Shown here piece after piece: positions 44,750-53,448 of a stretch of 64,000 nucleotides of DNA. This DNA comes from Mobilitalea torta (GTDB taxonomy: Bacteria; Bacillota; Clostridia; Lachnospirales; Lachnospiraceae), in assembly GCF_050433395.1 (NCBI RefSeq), contig NZ_JBNPXH010000017.1:57822-121821 (forward strand). Direction: 5' to 3'. The notes below the pieces were generated by a model. It saw only the letters and a program-made list of their open reading frames with translations. It was not told the DNA's origin and made no database searches. Numbering within the stretch: position 1 is the first letter of the stretch; every line of letters begins with the position of its first letter. A program made the translations under genes and the position numbers.

Positions 44750-45391
44750 TCACCAGTAATATGCCTCCGCCATACGGCAAAGGGCATGATATACAGGAAG
44801 AGTCAGCTCCTGCACCAGATATGTCTCCCTTTCCGGAATCACAATGCAGATATCACACAATTGTGTAAGCCTGCTGCTCTTCGTTCCATCCCCCGCACCG
44901 CAGATGCCGATGCATTTGACGTTCATCGCCTTGGCAACCTGGATGGCATTTACTATATTTCCAGAATTCCCCGAGGTGCTCAATGCCAGCAGGATATCAT
45001 TCTCCCTGGCATACCCATAGACCTCCTGGGCAAATATCATCTCCGGAGCCACGTCATTGGAATATGCGCTTGTCAGCACCTGATTGATTCCGAGGGATAT
45101 GGCCGTCAGCGGGGACTGAAGCTTTGATGCAATCTTATTTCCGGGAAACATACCGTCCAGCCTGGCTGCAAAGGCTTCGTCCATTCCGCGCTTCTTGTAA
45201 AATTCCTTCATCAGCTCGCCTACGATGTGCTGGGAGTCCGCTTCACTTCCTCCGTTACCGCATATCATCAGCTTTCCCTTTTTGTCAAAGCAGGAAATCC
45301 AGGCTTCAAAGGTTCTATGTATTTCTTCCTTGCAGGCTGCAAGCTTTGGATAATGTTCCAATAATTCGTCTAAAATTTCTTCCGGTTTCAT
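44750..45391 (-). CDS. SIS domain phosphosugar isomerase, GmhA/DiaA-like
   Basis: A 213-residue SIS-domain protein. The ICGNGGSEADSQHIVGEL motif is that of sedoheptulose-7-phosphate isomerase (GmhA) and its relatives, and LALSTSGNSGNIVNAIQ is the sugar-phosphate-binding loop. Gram-positive glycan operons occasionally carry this family, but the substrate here is unknown. ATG 45391 has AGGAGGGG. It follows the ROK kinase by 10 bases, so a kinase and an isomerase of the same sugar are plausible. Confidence 0.85.
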   Translation of the reverse strand: MKPEEILDELLEHYPKLAACKEEIHRTFEAWISCFDKKGKLMICGNGGSEADSQHIVGELMKEFYKKRGMDEAFAARLDGMFPGNKIASKLQSPLTAISLGINQVLTSAYSNDVAPEMIFAQEVYGYARENDILLALSTSGNSGNIVNAIQVAKAMNVKCIGICGAGDGTKSSRLTQLCDICIVIPERETYLVQELTLPVYHALCRMAEAYYW

Positions 45392-45401
45392 TCTGCCCCT
45401 C

Positions 45402-46373
45402 CTACTGTCTTTCCACCAGTGCAAGCGCCGCGTAATCTCCAATATTATCTCCCAGCTGCGAGGGCACCACTTTACAGACATCCCTCGCCACCTTCAGACT
45501 CTCCTTTTCCAGTTCTTCCTTGGCATAGGGCCACAGAAGATGATGGCTTCTTTCAAATATGCTGCCGATAATAATCACTTCCGGATTCAGGATATCAACA
45601 ATAATGGCAAGACCTTTGCCGAGATACCTGCCGCTCATGGCAAATATCTCCTTCGCCAGAGGATCTCCGGCATCAGCCGCTATTGCTACATGCTTTGTGT
45701 CCAATGGCTTACCGCTTGTATAAAGCTCGGGGAAAATCCCAATTTCCGTCTGTTCCCTCACTTTCATGCCGGCAATCTGGTCGATGCCGCCGCCGCTGCA
45801 GTAGCCTTCAAAGCTTCCCATCTTGCCAAAGCCTACCGGCCCGCATTCCGTCAGCCGGATATGTCCTACCTCTCCCGCCATATCATTGGTTCCCCGATAT
45901 AGCTTGCCATCCAGAATCAGACCCGCTCCAAGACCGGTACCGAAGGTTAAGAACACTACATTCTTATATCCTCTGCCTGCGCCGTATTTCCATTCTGCCA
46001 TGGCACAGGCATTGGCATCATTACCAAGAATCACGGGAACATCAAACCGGTCTTCCAGAAGCCTGCCGATGGGAACATTCACCCAGCCCGGCAGATTCGG
46101 CGGAGCCAGAATGACACGCTCCCTGCTGCTTAAAGGCCCGCCGCAGCTAATTCCAATTCCCGCAATTTCTTTCTTGTCAATGTCAAATTCCTGCATTATT
46201 TCTTCAATGGATTGAATAAACAAGGAAATCATTTCATCGGGACCGCTGGTCTTCTTTGTTTCATATACTACTTTTTTTAGGAGTGTCGCTTTTTTGTCCG
46301 CACTGTTCTCATCCATCCCAAGGATAACCGCGCATTTTGTCCCGCCTATATCAATCCCAAATCTATATTTCAT
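45402..46373 (-). CDS. ROK family sugar kinase
   Basis: A 323-residue ROK protein without DNA-binding domain. The ATP-binding DIGGTKCAVILG, the catalytic LGNDANACAMAE and the CGPVGFGKMGSFEGYCSGGG region (sugar binding) are visible. It phosphorylates a hexose such as glucose, mannose or fructose, not decidable here. It is the promoter-proximal gene of the glycan operon. The frame can start at GTG 46385; ATG 46373 was chosen with low certainty because no strong ribosome site is seen at either. Confidence 0.9.
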   Translation of the reverse strand: MKYRFGIDIGGTKCAVILGMDENSADKKATLLKKVVYETKKTSGPDEMISLFIQSIEEIMQEFDIDKKEIAGIGISCGGPLSSRERVILAPPNLPGWVNVPIGRLLEDRFDVPVILGNDANACAMAEWKYGAGRGYKNVVFLTFGTGLGAGLILDGKLYRGTNDMAGEVGHIRLTECGPVGFGKMGSFEGYCSGGGIDQIAGMKVREQTEIGIFPELYTSGKPLDTKHVAIAADAGDPLAKEIFAMSGRYLGKGLAIIVDILNPEVIIIGSIFERSHHLLWPYAKEELEKESLKVARDVCKVVPSQLGDNIGDYAALALVERQ

Positions 46374-46421
46374 CACCACACCCACTCTCGCTCATTGGTA
46401 CAGATCTCAATTCATATTTAT

Positions 46422-46450
46422 ATAATACTCCAACATCTCTATAAAGTCAA
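46422..46450 (-). promoter_or_regulatory. Promoter of the eight-gene glycan operon
   Basis: On the minus strand TTGACT and TATTAT are separated by 17 bases, 49 bases before the ROK kinase start. Upstream, in the 46451-46600 gap, there is an inverted repeat ATACAAC-6-GTTGTAT at 46526-46545, a candidate operator. Confidence 0.65.
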
Positions 46451-46615
46451 CACTCTTTACTTATTTTTAAATAATTTAATTTTAATCTGACATTATGTCC
46501 AATTTATTCTTTTAATTAGCTCATTATACAACCACATTGTTGTATTATAATAATATTAATTTACTTTGTTGAATGATTGTGATGGATAAACAGAATAACC
46601 GGGCACAAAGAAGCA

Positions 46616-46654
46616 GAGCCGGTAACATATGAGATTGCTCACAGTTACCGGCTC
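46616..46654 (-). terminator. Hairpin after the TetR gene
   Basis: GAGCCGGTAAC pairs with GTTACCGGCTC (11 bp). On minus it follows the TetR stop by about 50 bases, and outer AGAAG/CTTCT bases extend it before TTTG. Confidence 0.65.
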
Positions 46655-46705
46655 CTTCTCTATAGTAAACTCAGATATAAAGACCTGCCATTTTACTTCT
46701 ATCAA

Positions 46706-47317
46706 TCATCTCTTCCTGCTATTGTCCCGGATCAATCCGTCCAGGAGCAGCCTGTTTATCTCTTCTGCCAATTTGGGATTACGCTCCAGTCTGTCATGAA
46801 TTTCCCTCTTGTTCATATTTTGGAGAAAGTATGTTTGAAAGATATCGATATACATTTCTATTGCGATGTTGGATATCTCCGGTGAAAAAACTCCGGACTG
46901 TTTTCCTTCGTCTATAAATTTCATTAAAAGCTGTCTATGGATGGCAGTGAAATCGTCAAGATATTGCCGGAGTTCAGGATCACTTTCAACCGTATCAAAA
47001 AAGAACTTCAAGCTGTGCTTGCCATAATACCATGTGCGGATTTTAATATACTCACTGATTTTATCAATGAAGCTGCACTGCTCTTCCAACAGCTTTTGAA
47101 CCTTTCCAACGCTGTCATCCAGGATATCTTTTATTATAATTCGTCTGAGATTGTCCTTGCTTTCAAAAAAATTATATATGGACGCCCTTGAAACACGCGC
47201 CTTTTCTGCAATATCAGTCATCGATACTTTTTCAAAGCCATATTGGTCGAACAGCTCCAAAGCCGTTTGCATAATGGCTTTCTTCTTATCATCTCTTCTT
47301 TTTTCAAATCCGTCCAC
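46706..47317 (-). CDS. TetR/AcrR family transcriptional regulator
   Basis: A 203-residue regulator with a TetR helix-turn-helix in the first ~60 residues (VSMTDIAEKARVSRASIYNFFESKD, in two visible parts: MTDIAEKARVSR and ASIYNFFESK) and a C-terminal ligand domain. It starts at GTG 47317 behind AGAGGTGA. It is divergent from an ABC/FtsX exporter and shares a promoter region with it, so it probably represses that exporter and itself. The ligand is unknown. Confidence 0.92.
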   Translation of the reverse strand: MDGFEKRRDDKKKAIMQTALELFDQYGFEKVSMTDIAEKARVSRASIYNFFESKDNLRRIIIKDILDDSVGKVQKLLEEQCSFIDKISEYIKIRTWYYGKHSLKFFFDTVESDPELRQYLDDFTAIHRQLLMKFIDEGKQSGVFSPEISNIAIEMYIDIFQTYFLQNMNKREIHDRLERNPKLAEEINRLLLDGLIRDNSRKR

Positions 47318-47338
47318 GAAAAATCACCTCTTTAAAGT

Positions 47339-47447
47339 TATAGACTTTATAGATCTAATATGTAAATAATATATCACTTTATACTTGACAAGTCAAGATG
47401 CTTACTTTATTATACTATATAGACAATATTGGTTTTAAAAGTCTATA
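47339..47447. promoter_or_regulatory. Overlapping divergent promoters and TATAGAC half-sites between TetR and the ABC exporter
   Basis: Plus promoter: TTGACA (47385-47390), 17-base spacer, TATTAT (47408-47413). Minus promoter: TTGACT (47391-47396), 17-base spacer, TATATT (47368-47373). The two -35 boxes are adjacent. TATAGAC occurs at 47339-47345 and 47418-47424, and its inverse GTCTATA at 47441-47447, flanking both promoters as likely TetR operator half-sites. Confidence 0.65.
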
Positions 47448-47466
47448 TCTATGGGGAGGAATTGCT

Positions 47467-48168
47467 ATGTCAAATATTATTTTTGAAAACGTAAACAAGG
47501 ATTATCACATGGGTGAGGTAATCATCCATGCTGCAAGAGAAGTCTCCTTTACCGTAAAAAGCGGTGAGCTTTGCATCATACTTGGCCCCAGCGGTGCGGG
47601 CAAGACCACGGTACTGAACTTGCTGGGAGGAATGGAAACCGCCACATCCGGGAAAATCCTTTCCGCCAGTGAAGAGATTACTTCCATGAACGATTTAAAG
47701 CTTACCGACTATAGGCGCTATAAAATCGGATTTGTCTTTCAATTTTATAATCTGATAGCTAATCTTACCGCTCTTGAAAATGTCGAGCTGGCAAAGCAGG
47801 TGTGCAAATCCCCGCTGAAGCCGGAGGAAGCTCTGCGGATCGTAGGTTTAAAGGATCGGATTCATAACTTTCCGGCGCAGCTTTCGGGCGGGGAGCAGCA
47901 GCGGGTCGCCATTGCCAGGGCTATTTGTAAAAATCCGGATTTGCTGCTTTGCGACGAGCCTACCGGTGCACTGGATACGGAAACCGGAAAAACCGTTATG
48001 GGGGTTTTATCCGATATCAGCCATAAGATGGGCAAAACAGTGATTATCGTTACGCACAATTCTCTTTTAGCCCCTATTGCTGACCGCGTAATCAAAATGA
48101 AAAACGGCAGGGTGGTTGCGAATACTGTGCAGAGTGAGCCCGTGGATTTGGAGGGAATCAAATGGTAA
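47467..48168 (+). CDS. ABC transporter ATP-binding protein, MacB/LolD type
   Basis: A 233-residue ATPase with Walker A GPSGAGKTTV, the Q-loop FQFYNLIA, the signature LSGGEQQRVAIARA and Walker B LLLCDEPTGALD. The group powers FtsX-type permeases involved in export of peptides, lipids or antimicrobials. The start is ATG 47467 behind GGGGAGG. The permease gene overlaps its end. It is preceded by a TetR-controlled promoter. Confidence 0.95.
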   Translation: MSNIIFENVNKDYHMGEVIIHAAREVSFTVKSGELCIILGPSGAGKTTVLNLLGGMETATSGKILSASEEITSMNDLKLTDYRRYKIGFVFQFYNLIANLTALENVELAKQVCKSPLKPEEALRIVGLKDRIHNFPAQLSGGEQQRVAIARAICKNPDLLLCDEPTGALDTETGKTVMGVLSDISHKMGKTVIIVTHNSLLAPIADRVIKMKNGRVVANTVQSEPVDLEGIKW

Positions 48169-50483
48169 ATATGCTTCAAAAAAAGGTTTTCCGGGATATT
48201 AAAGAAAGCCGCTGGTCTTTTGCTGCCGTCGTATGCGTCTGCACCCTCGGAATTGCTTTGTTCAGCGGCTTAAACCTATATGTCAGCACAATGAAAAACA
48301 GTGTGGAAGCAAATTATCAAAGTTTTATTTTGGCTGATTATTGGGTTTACAAAACCGATTTTTCAGAATTGGATTTGGAGAAGGTACAGGCTTTACCGGA
48401 TGTAGAATTTGCCCAGCGGCGCAAATTGATGGAAGTCGGTTTATCCGGCGGCATTAACGCCACATTGCGGCTGCACGCCGTCGAGGGTCAGCCGAAAATC
48501 AATATTCCGGAATTGGCGGAAGGGCAGCTGCTTGACCAAACCGAGAGCAAATCTCTTTTACTGGACAGCCGTTTTGCCCAGGCGAACGGATTGAAGCCCG
48601 GTGATACGATTCGATTTTCTATTGGAGAGCAGCAAGAGGACTGGCTGATAAAGGGAATCATCCGTAACGCAGAATACATTTATTACGCGCCGGATGGGTT
48701 GACCGTGCCTGACTACCAAAAATACGGCTTTGCCTATGCGAATGCTTCCGCGCTGCCCGACGCTTCTTACAATGAGCTAATCCTCTCTTTAAAGGAGAAT
48801 ACCAAAAATACGAATAGAGAAATCAAGGAGGAATTGCGGGACACTCTCGGAATCGTTAATATCATAGACCGCCAGAATCAGCCAAGCAGCAGTTATATCG
48901 CGGACGATCTTGAGGGCATCAGGCAAATAGGAGCGTTGTTCCCGATTGCCTTCTTCCTGACAGCGGCCCTTATTACATGGATAACCGTAAGCAGAATGAT
49001 AGAAAACCAACGCCAGCATTTAGGAACGCTGCGCTCTTTGGGTTTTTACAAAAGAGAGATAATGGGCACATATTCGCTTTATGGAGTCCTGATTACTATT
49101 CCGAGTACCCTTTTGGGATGGCTTATCTCCCGGTATCTTGCAGAATTTTTGTATGGACTCGGAAGCCTGCGCTACACAATAAAGGAAAGCAGAGCCGACA
49201 CTTTCTCCGTGCATTTTTTTGCAGGAACCATTGGCGTTGCCTTTGCGACCTGCGCCGCAGCCTTTCTTTCTTGTAAACGGTCGTTAAAGAGTACACCGGC
49301 GGCTCTTATGCGGCCCAAGCCTCCTGCGCAGGGGCGCCGCATTTTATTAGAAAAAATACCCTGGCTCTGGAGAAACTTAAGTTTCAGCGGGAAAATTGTT
49401 ACAAGAAATCTTTTTCGCAATAAAGCCCGGATGTTAATGGGACTTATGGGCATTATCGGGTCAACCGCTCTTATTTTGTGTGGTTTCGGTATGAAAGACT
49501 CCACGGATGCCACGGTTGACAGGGCCTTTGCCAAAACCATGCGTTACGATGCTGAAATGAAGCTAAAAACACCCATGCCCCCGGAGGACACCTCCTATAT
49601 CTATGAAGTACTGCAAGATGCACAGTCCATTGACGCCGCAATGGCGTTTGGCGTTTATATTTACGGAGAGGATGGCGGTGTGCAGAATCCTTATCTGGTG
49701 GCAATGGATGACAATCAGAGCAGCTTGCATTTTATGGACATGGACGGAAAAGAGGTAAACTTGCCGAACAACGGCGTGTTGATTACTCCGCGAATGGCAA
49801 AAGCTCTTAAGGTGGGGATTGGAAGCATGATGATGGCAGAACGCCCCGATGGAACTGTCATTCCCCTTGAGGTTGCGAATATTATCGATTTTCCCGTGGG
49901 GAATGAAATCTATATCAGCCGGACTGCTTTTTCAAAGGTAACATCCCTCCCTTTTACTATCAGCGTGTTTTTCATAAAAGGCCAGGAATTGGACTTTAGC
50001 CTTTTGCATAACGACCCGCGTGTTGCCCTGATTGAAACCAAGTCCGAGATGCAAGCAAACATGATGACTATTCTGAAGCTGCTGGAAAGTCTTCAAATGA
50101 TTTTAATCCTCTTCGCGGGACTCTTGGCCTTCGCCGTTATGATGGTGCTTGGAATCATGAATTATCATGAACGAATCCGCGAGCTTGCCACATTAAAGGT
50201 TTTGGGATTCTATCAGAAAGAAATGAAACGGTTGGTACTGCGCGAAAACATCTGGATTACCATATTCGGATTACCTTTTGGTATAATTGCCGGATTTGGG
50301 TTAATCTATATGATGCAGGCACAGACAGCAAATCCCGATATGGAAATATCTCCTTTTATTTCAATCTCCAGCATTGTTTTTGGTTGTGCTTTGATATTGG
50401 CTTTCACCCTGCTTGTAAACTACATCATGGGCAGAAAGTTCAAAGGTATTGATATGGTGTCCTCGCTGAAAAGCGTGGAGTAA
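48162..50483 (+). CDS. FtsX-like permease (ABC exporter)
   Basis: A 773-residue permease with an N-terminal membrane helix (about 20-40), an extracytoplasmic domain (about 40-250), a first FtsX bundle (about 255-380), a second extracytoplasmic domain and a C-terminal FtsX bundle (about 635-765). Both bundles show the FtsX pattern (LGTLRSLGFYKREI, LATLKVLGFYQKEM). It overlaps the ATPase gene by seven bases and uses its 3' end as ribosome site. The pair may expel or sense a cationic peptide or drug; no cargo is evident. Confidence 0.9.
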   Translation: MVNMLQKKVFRDIKESRWSFAAVVCVCTLGIALFSGLNLYVSTMKNSVEANYQSFILADYWVYKTDFSELDLEKVQALPDVEFAQRRKLMEVGLSGGINATLRLHAVEGQPKINIPELAEGQLLDQTESKSLLLDSRFAQANGLKPGDTIRFSIGEQQEDWLIKGIIRNAEYIYYAPDGLTVPDYQKYGFAYANASALPDASYNELILSLKENTKNTNREIKEELRDTLGIVNIIDRQNQPSSSYIADDLEGIRQIGALFPIAFFLTAALITWITVSRMIENQRQHLGTLRSLGFYKREIMGTYSLYGVLITIPSTLLGWLISRYLAEFLYGLGSLRYTIKESRADTFSVHFFAGTIGVAFATCAAAFLSCKRSLKSTPAALMRPKPPAQGRRILLEKIPWLWRNLSFSGKIVTRNLFRNKARMLMGLMGIIGSTALILCGFGMKDSTDATVDRAFAKTMRYDAEMKLKTPMPPEDTSYIYEVLQDAQSIDAAMAFGVYIYGEDGGVQNPYLVAMDDNQSSLHFMDMDGKEVNLPNNGVLITPRMAKALKVGIGSMMMAERPDGTVIPLEVANIIDFPVGNEIYISRTAFSKVTSLPFTISVFFIKGQELDFSLLHNDPRVALIETKSEMQANMMTILKLLESLQMILILFAGLLAFAVMMVLGIMNYHERIRELATLKVLGFYQKEMKRLVLRENIWITIFGLPFGIIAGFGLIYMMQAQTANPDMEISPFISISSIVFGCALILAFTLLVNYIMGRKFKGIDMVSSLKSVE

Positions 50484-50496
50484 TTGCGATTTCCTA

Positions 50497-50531
50497 GAGA
50501 AAAGGAGCAGCTTACCGCTGCTCCTTTTCTC
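50497..50531. terminator. Bidirectional terminator between FtsX and the oxidoreductase genes
   Basis: A 15-base-pair perfect stem (GAGAAAAGGAGCAGC) with a five-base loop sits between convergent genes. Its arms contain CCTTTT, giving U-rich RNA on both strands. Confidence 0.75.
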
Positions 50532-50596
50532 AACAAGCTATGAATCTTTAAGCGTTACCATTCTCAAGCTCTATAAGACCATTCGGCTTGCCTGTA

Positions 50597-51448
50597 TTAA
50601 ACCATCTCCTGCATATACTTGTCGATAAGAGCAGGATTGTTACGTTGTGCTGCCAAAACCTGCCCATCTTTCAATGAACGGTGCTTTTCGTGATAGGTGG
50701 GCTGCTCCTTTTCATACAATACGCCGATGGGGATACGGTCGCCGAATTCCATGGCCCTTTCCATAGCCGCCAGGCGGTTGCCTGCGTCATGGGTGTCATC
50801 CAATTCATAAACGCGTTTATTATACCAGGCAAAGGTGTTGACCTTGTTAAAGCTGACACACGGCTGCAAAATATCCACCATGGCATAGCCTTTAAACAAA
50901 ATAGCCCGTTTCATCATCTCTTCCAGATGCTGCGGCTTACCGCTGAAGCTGCGCGCCACAAAGCCTGCCCCGGATGCAATGGCCATAAGAACCGGGTTGA
51001 AGGGAATATTATTGTTTCCATCCACCTGTACGTCGTTTACAGCGCCTTCGTCCGCAGTGGGAGAAGCCTGCCCCTTTGTCAGACCATATACCTGATTATC
51101 ATGGATGAAATGCGCAATATCCACATTACGGCGGATATTGTGAATAAAATGATTGCCGCCTTCCCCGTAGCTGTCACCGTCTCCGCTGTTAATAATGACG
51201 GTCAGCTTGGGGTTCACGATTTTTGCCGCCACGGCAGGCGGCACCGCGCGTCCGTGAAGCCCGCAAAAGCTGTTTGTGCCGATGTATTGGGCCGTTTTTG
51301 CAGCTTGCCCGATGCCGCCCACAATCAGCACATCATGCGGATCCTTTTCCAGCACCTCCAGCGTTTTTTTGAGAGAATTCAATATACTAAAGTTTCCGCA
51401 GCCCGGACACCAGGCTGTTTCATAGGTTTCAAACACATGTCCTCCCAT
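50597..51448 (-). CDS. 2-oxoacid:ferredoxin oxidoreductase, beta subunit
   Basis: A 283-residue thiamine-diphosphate-binding subunit. WCPGCGNFSIL, the cofactor loop SGDGDSYGEGGNHF and FCGLHGRAVP match the KorB/PorB family. The start is ATG 51448, whose TGATG overlap with the alpha gene stop gives coupling. With the upstream subunit it would oxidise a 2-oxoacid (2-oxoglutarate, pyruvate or branched-chain) to acyl-CoA and reduce ferredoxin. Which acid is not decided by sequence. Confidence 0.92.
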   Translation of the reverse strand: MGGHVFETYETAWCPGCGNFSILNSLKKTLEVLEKDPHDVLIVGGIGQAAKTAQYIGTNSFCGLHGRAVPPAVAAKIVNPKLTVIINSGDGDSYGEGGNHFIHNIRRNVDIAHFIHDNQVYGLTKGQASPTADEGAVNDVQVDGNNNIPFNPVLMAIASGAGFVARSFSGKPQHLEEMMKRAILFKGYAMVDILQPCVSFNKVNTFAWYNKRVYELDDTHDAGNRLAAMERAMEFGDRIPIGVLYEKEQPTYHEKHRSLKDGQVLAAQRNNPALIDKYMQEMV

Positions 51449-53118
51449 CAAAATCCCTCCTTTACGATTCGAGCCGCAATCTCCTCGCCGCTAAGCTGCC
51501 TGCCATCATATTTCAATATTCCGGCATCCGTTTTAATCCCGGTAACTTCGGCAATCAGCGATGCAAGCTGACCGGTATAGTTCTGTTCAACATGAATAAG
51601 GTACTTGGCCGATGCGGCCGTTTGTTTCAGCAATTTTTGCGGCAGCGGCCAGACGTCGCCAAACACCAATGCGCCATAACGCTTTCCGCCTTCTTGGTTG
51701 AGCAGATGTACGGCTTCCTCCAGCGGACCATACAGGGAACCCCAACCCAGAAGCAATACATCCGGAGCCGGATCTCCCAGTAATTCCGGCTCCTGAAGCT
51801 CCTGCTCTATCAGCGCCAGCTTGCCCATACGTTTGTTCATCATACGGATACGAGTCTCGCTGTCCTCTACAATATGTCCATACTCGTCATGCTCGTCGGT
51901 GTCTGCGGCAACAAAACCCTCTCTCGTTCCAGGGAACTTGCGCGGAGAAATGCCGTTTTCCGTAAAACGATAACGGGCGTAATCCCCTTCGGCAGGTCCG
52001 TCTTCCGGTTGGTACAGCGCAATCTTGCCAGAATCCAACATCGGAATAGCCGCCGTAGAGTCGGCCAGATACTGGTCACTGAGCAAAATCACCGGGATTT
52101 GATATTTTTCTGCCATATTGAAAGCACGAATGGTTTGGTAAAACGCATCCTCATGATGACGCAACGCGATGACCATGCGCGGGAACTCTCCCTGCGAAGC
52201 AGAAATGACAAATTTCAAATCGCTCTGTTCGGTGCGGGTAGGAAAACCGGTAACAGGGCCGGGACGCTGCACATCCACCGCAACAAGCGGGATTTCAGCC
52301 ATGCCGGCTAAACCAAGGGCCTCCACTTTCAGGCTGAAGCCGCCGCCAGAAGTGCCCGTCATTGCCCGCGCGCCTGCAAAAGAAGCGCCGATGGCCATGT
52401 TAATTGCGGCAATTTCGTCCTCGGCCTGTTCCACAACAATTCCTGTTTCCGCAGACTTTAGTGATAAGTACTCCATAATGGAAGTGGAGGGCGACATCGG
52501 GTATGCCGAATAAAACTTCAATCCCGCTGTCAGGGCTCCCAGCGCCAGTGCCTGGTTGCCGGAAATAATCATGTGATCGGAGGCATCCCCTCCGGCATGC
52601 TCAAATTTCTGAGGCACCGCATTATATCCGGCCTGCGCCGCTTGGACGTTGATATCGACATATTCCGCTTTCACAGATTTTCGGAAAACACTTTCTGCCT
52701 GCTCCGTGCTCATGGGGATGCCGAATAACTTCAACGCAGCGCCGACAGCCACGCTGCCCGCCACACGCGGGTTACCCAGCTCCTGCGCTATGGCTTTCAT
52801 ATCCAGCTTGATAACGAAATCATCCTCCGTTTTGACGGAGCTGTCGCAGAGGATAAATCCGCCGTGCCGCAAATACTCCCGATGGATGGCTACGGTCTCT
52901 TCATTGAGAGCGATAATGCCATCCAGACTTTCGCTGTGGCAGCGAGGGACCTGCGCCCCAAAACGAATACGCGAAAAGTTATGTCCGCCCCGAATACGGG
53001 ACATCAGATCGCGCACTGTAAATACCCTGCTGCCCGACTGCTTAATCCAACGTTCCAATATTGCCGCAGTAGTATCCACGCCTTGGCCTGCAGCTCCGCC
53101 AATTAAAAGATTGTACAT
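51448..53118 (-). CDS. 2-oxoacid:acceptor oxidoreductase, fused gamma-alpha subunit
   Basis: A 556-residue subunit joining an N-terminal gamma domain (about 1-185, GGAAGQGVDTTAAIL) to an alpha domain (about 200-550) with SAYPMSPSTSIMEYL and GTSGGGFSLKVEALG. This is the KorA layout of anaerobes. A minus-strand TATAAT at 53170-53175 may be its -10 box. The start is ATG 53118 behind AAGGAGGG. Confidence 0.92.
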   Translation of the reverse strand: MYNLLIGGAAGQGVDTTAAILERWIKQSGSRVFTVRDLMSRIRGGHNFSRIRFGAQVPRCHSESLDGIIALNEETVAIHREYLRHGGFILCDSSVKTEDDFVIKLDMKAIAQELGNPRVAGSVAVGAALKLFGIPMSTEQAESVFRKSVKAEYVDINVQAAQAGYNAVPQKFEHAGGDASDHMIISGNQALALGALTAGLKFYSAYPMSPSTSIMEYLSLKSAETGIVVEQAEDEIAAINMAIGASFAGARAMTGTSGGGFSLKVEALGLAGMAEIPLVAVDVQRPGPVTGFPTRTEQSDLKFVISASQGEFPRMVIALRHHEDAFYQTIRAFNMAEKYQIPVILLSDQYLADSTAAIPMLDSGKIALYQPEDGPAEGDYARYRFTENGISPRKFPGTREGFVAADTDEHDEYGHIVEDSETRIRMMNKRMGKLALIEQELQEPELLGDPAPDVLLLGWGSLYGPLEEAVHLLNQEGGKRYGALVFGDVWPLPQKLLKQTAASAKYLIHVEQNYTGQLASLIAEVTGIKTDAGILKYDGRQLSGEEIAARIVKEGF

Positions 53119-53278
53119 AATGCCCTCCTTTATTCTTTAGCCTTAAAGTTTTGTGAAGTGCTTATAAAAATTATATCATAGACATCCGGTAATATACAGT
53201 CTTCTTTCATTTACAAAACAAAAGCAGCCGATTGTTGAAAATCTTCTGCTTTGCCAAAACATGTGAGGTATTCTTCCA

Positions 53279-53300
53279 ATCTAACTTTCATCTAACTTTC
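53279..53300. repeat. 11-bp tandem direct repeat (ATCTAACTTTC x2)
   Basis: Two perfect adjacent copies, about 45 bases upstream of a TATAAT at 53343-53348. The spacing of 11 is one helical turn, as in OmpR/PhoB-type response-regulator sites. It precedes the fragment of a response-regulator gene and may be a leftover autoregulatory site. Confidence 0.5.
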
Positions 53301-53350
53301 GTTTCGTTATACTCAGGATGCAGCCAAGCTACAAAAAAAGGATATAATCG

Positions 53351-53385
53351 TCTCAAAGCCGCACAATAGCTGTGCGGTTTTGAGA
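53351..53385 (+). promoter_or_regulatory. Leader hairpin before the response-regulator fragment
   Basis: A 15-base-pair stem (one G-T wobble) with a five-base loop, between TATAAT and the AAGGAGG ribosome site. It may be a leader attenuator or protect the 5' end of the transcript. Confidence 0.5.
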
Positions 53386-53406
53386 TATTAAAGGAGGTGG
53401 CAAACC

Positions 53407-53439
53407 GTGAAAATACTGTTGGCGGAAGACGAAAAGCCC
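53407..53439 (+). pseudogene. Truncated response regulator N-terminus
   Basis: A GTG with AAGGAGG in good position opens VKILLAEDEKP, the classic start of a two-component receiver domain (acidic pair for phosphorylation). After this the sequence loses similarity and the frame reads through the 3' end of the convergent VOC gene. The rest of the regulator and any sensor kinase are absent, so this is a decayed remnant with promoter and leader still present. Confidence 0.7.
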
Positions 53440-53448
53440 AGACCTTCT

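Noticed and set aside
46386..46705. Possible small gene between TetR and the glycan operon
   Set aside because: No frame with a ribosome site; the region is explained by a terminator, an inverted repeat and a promoter.
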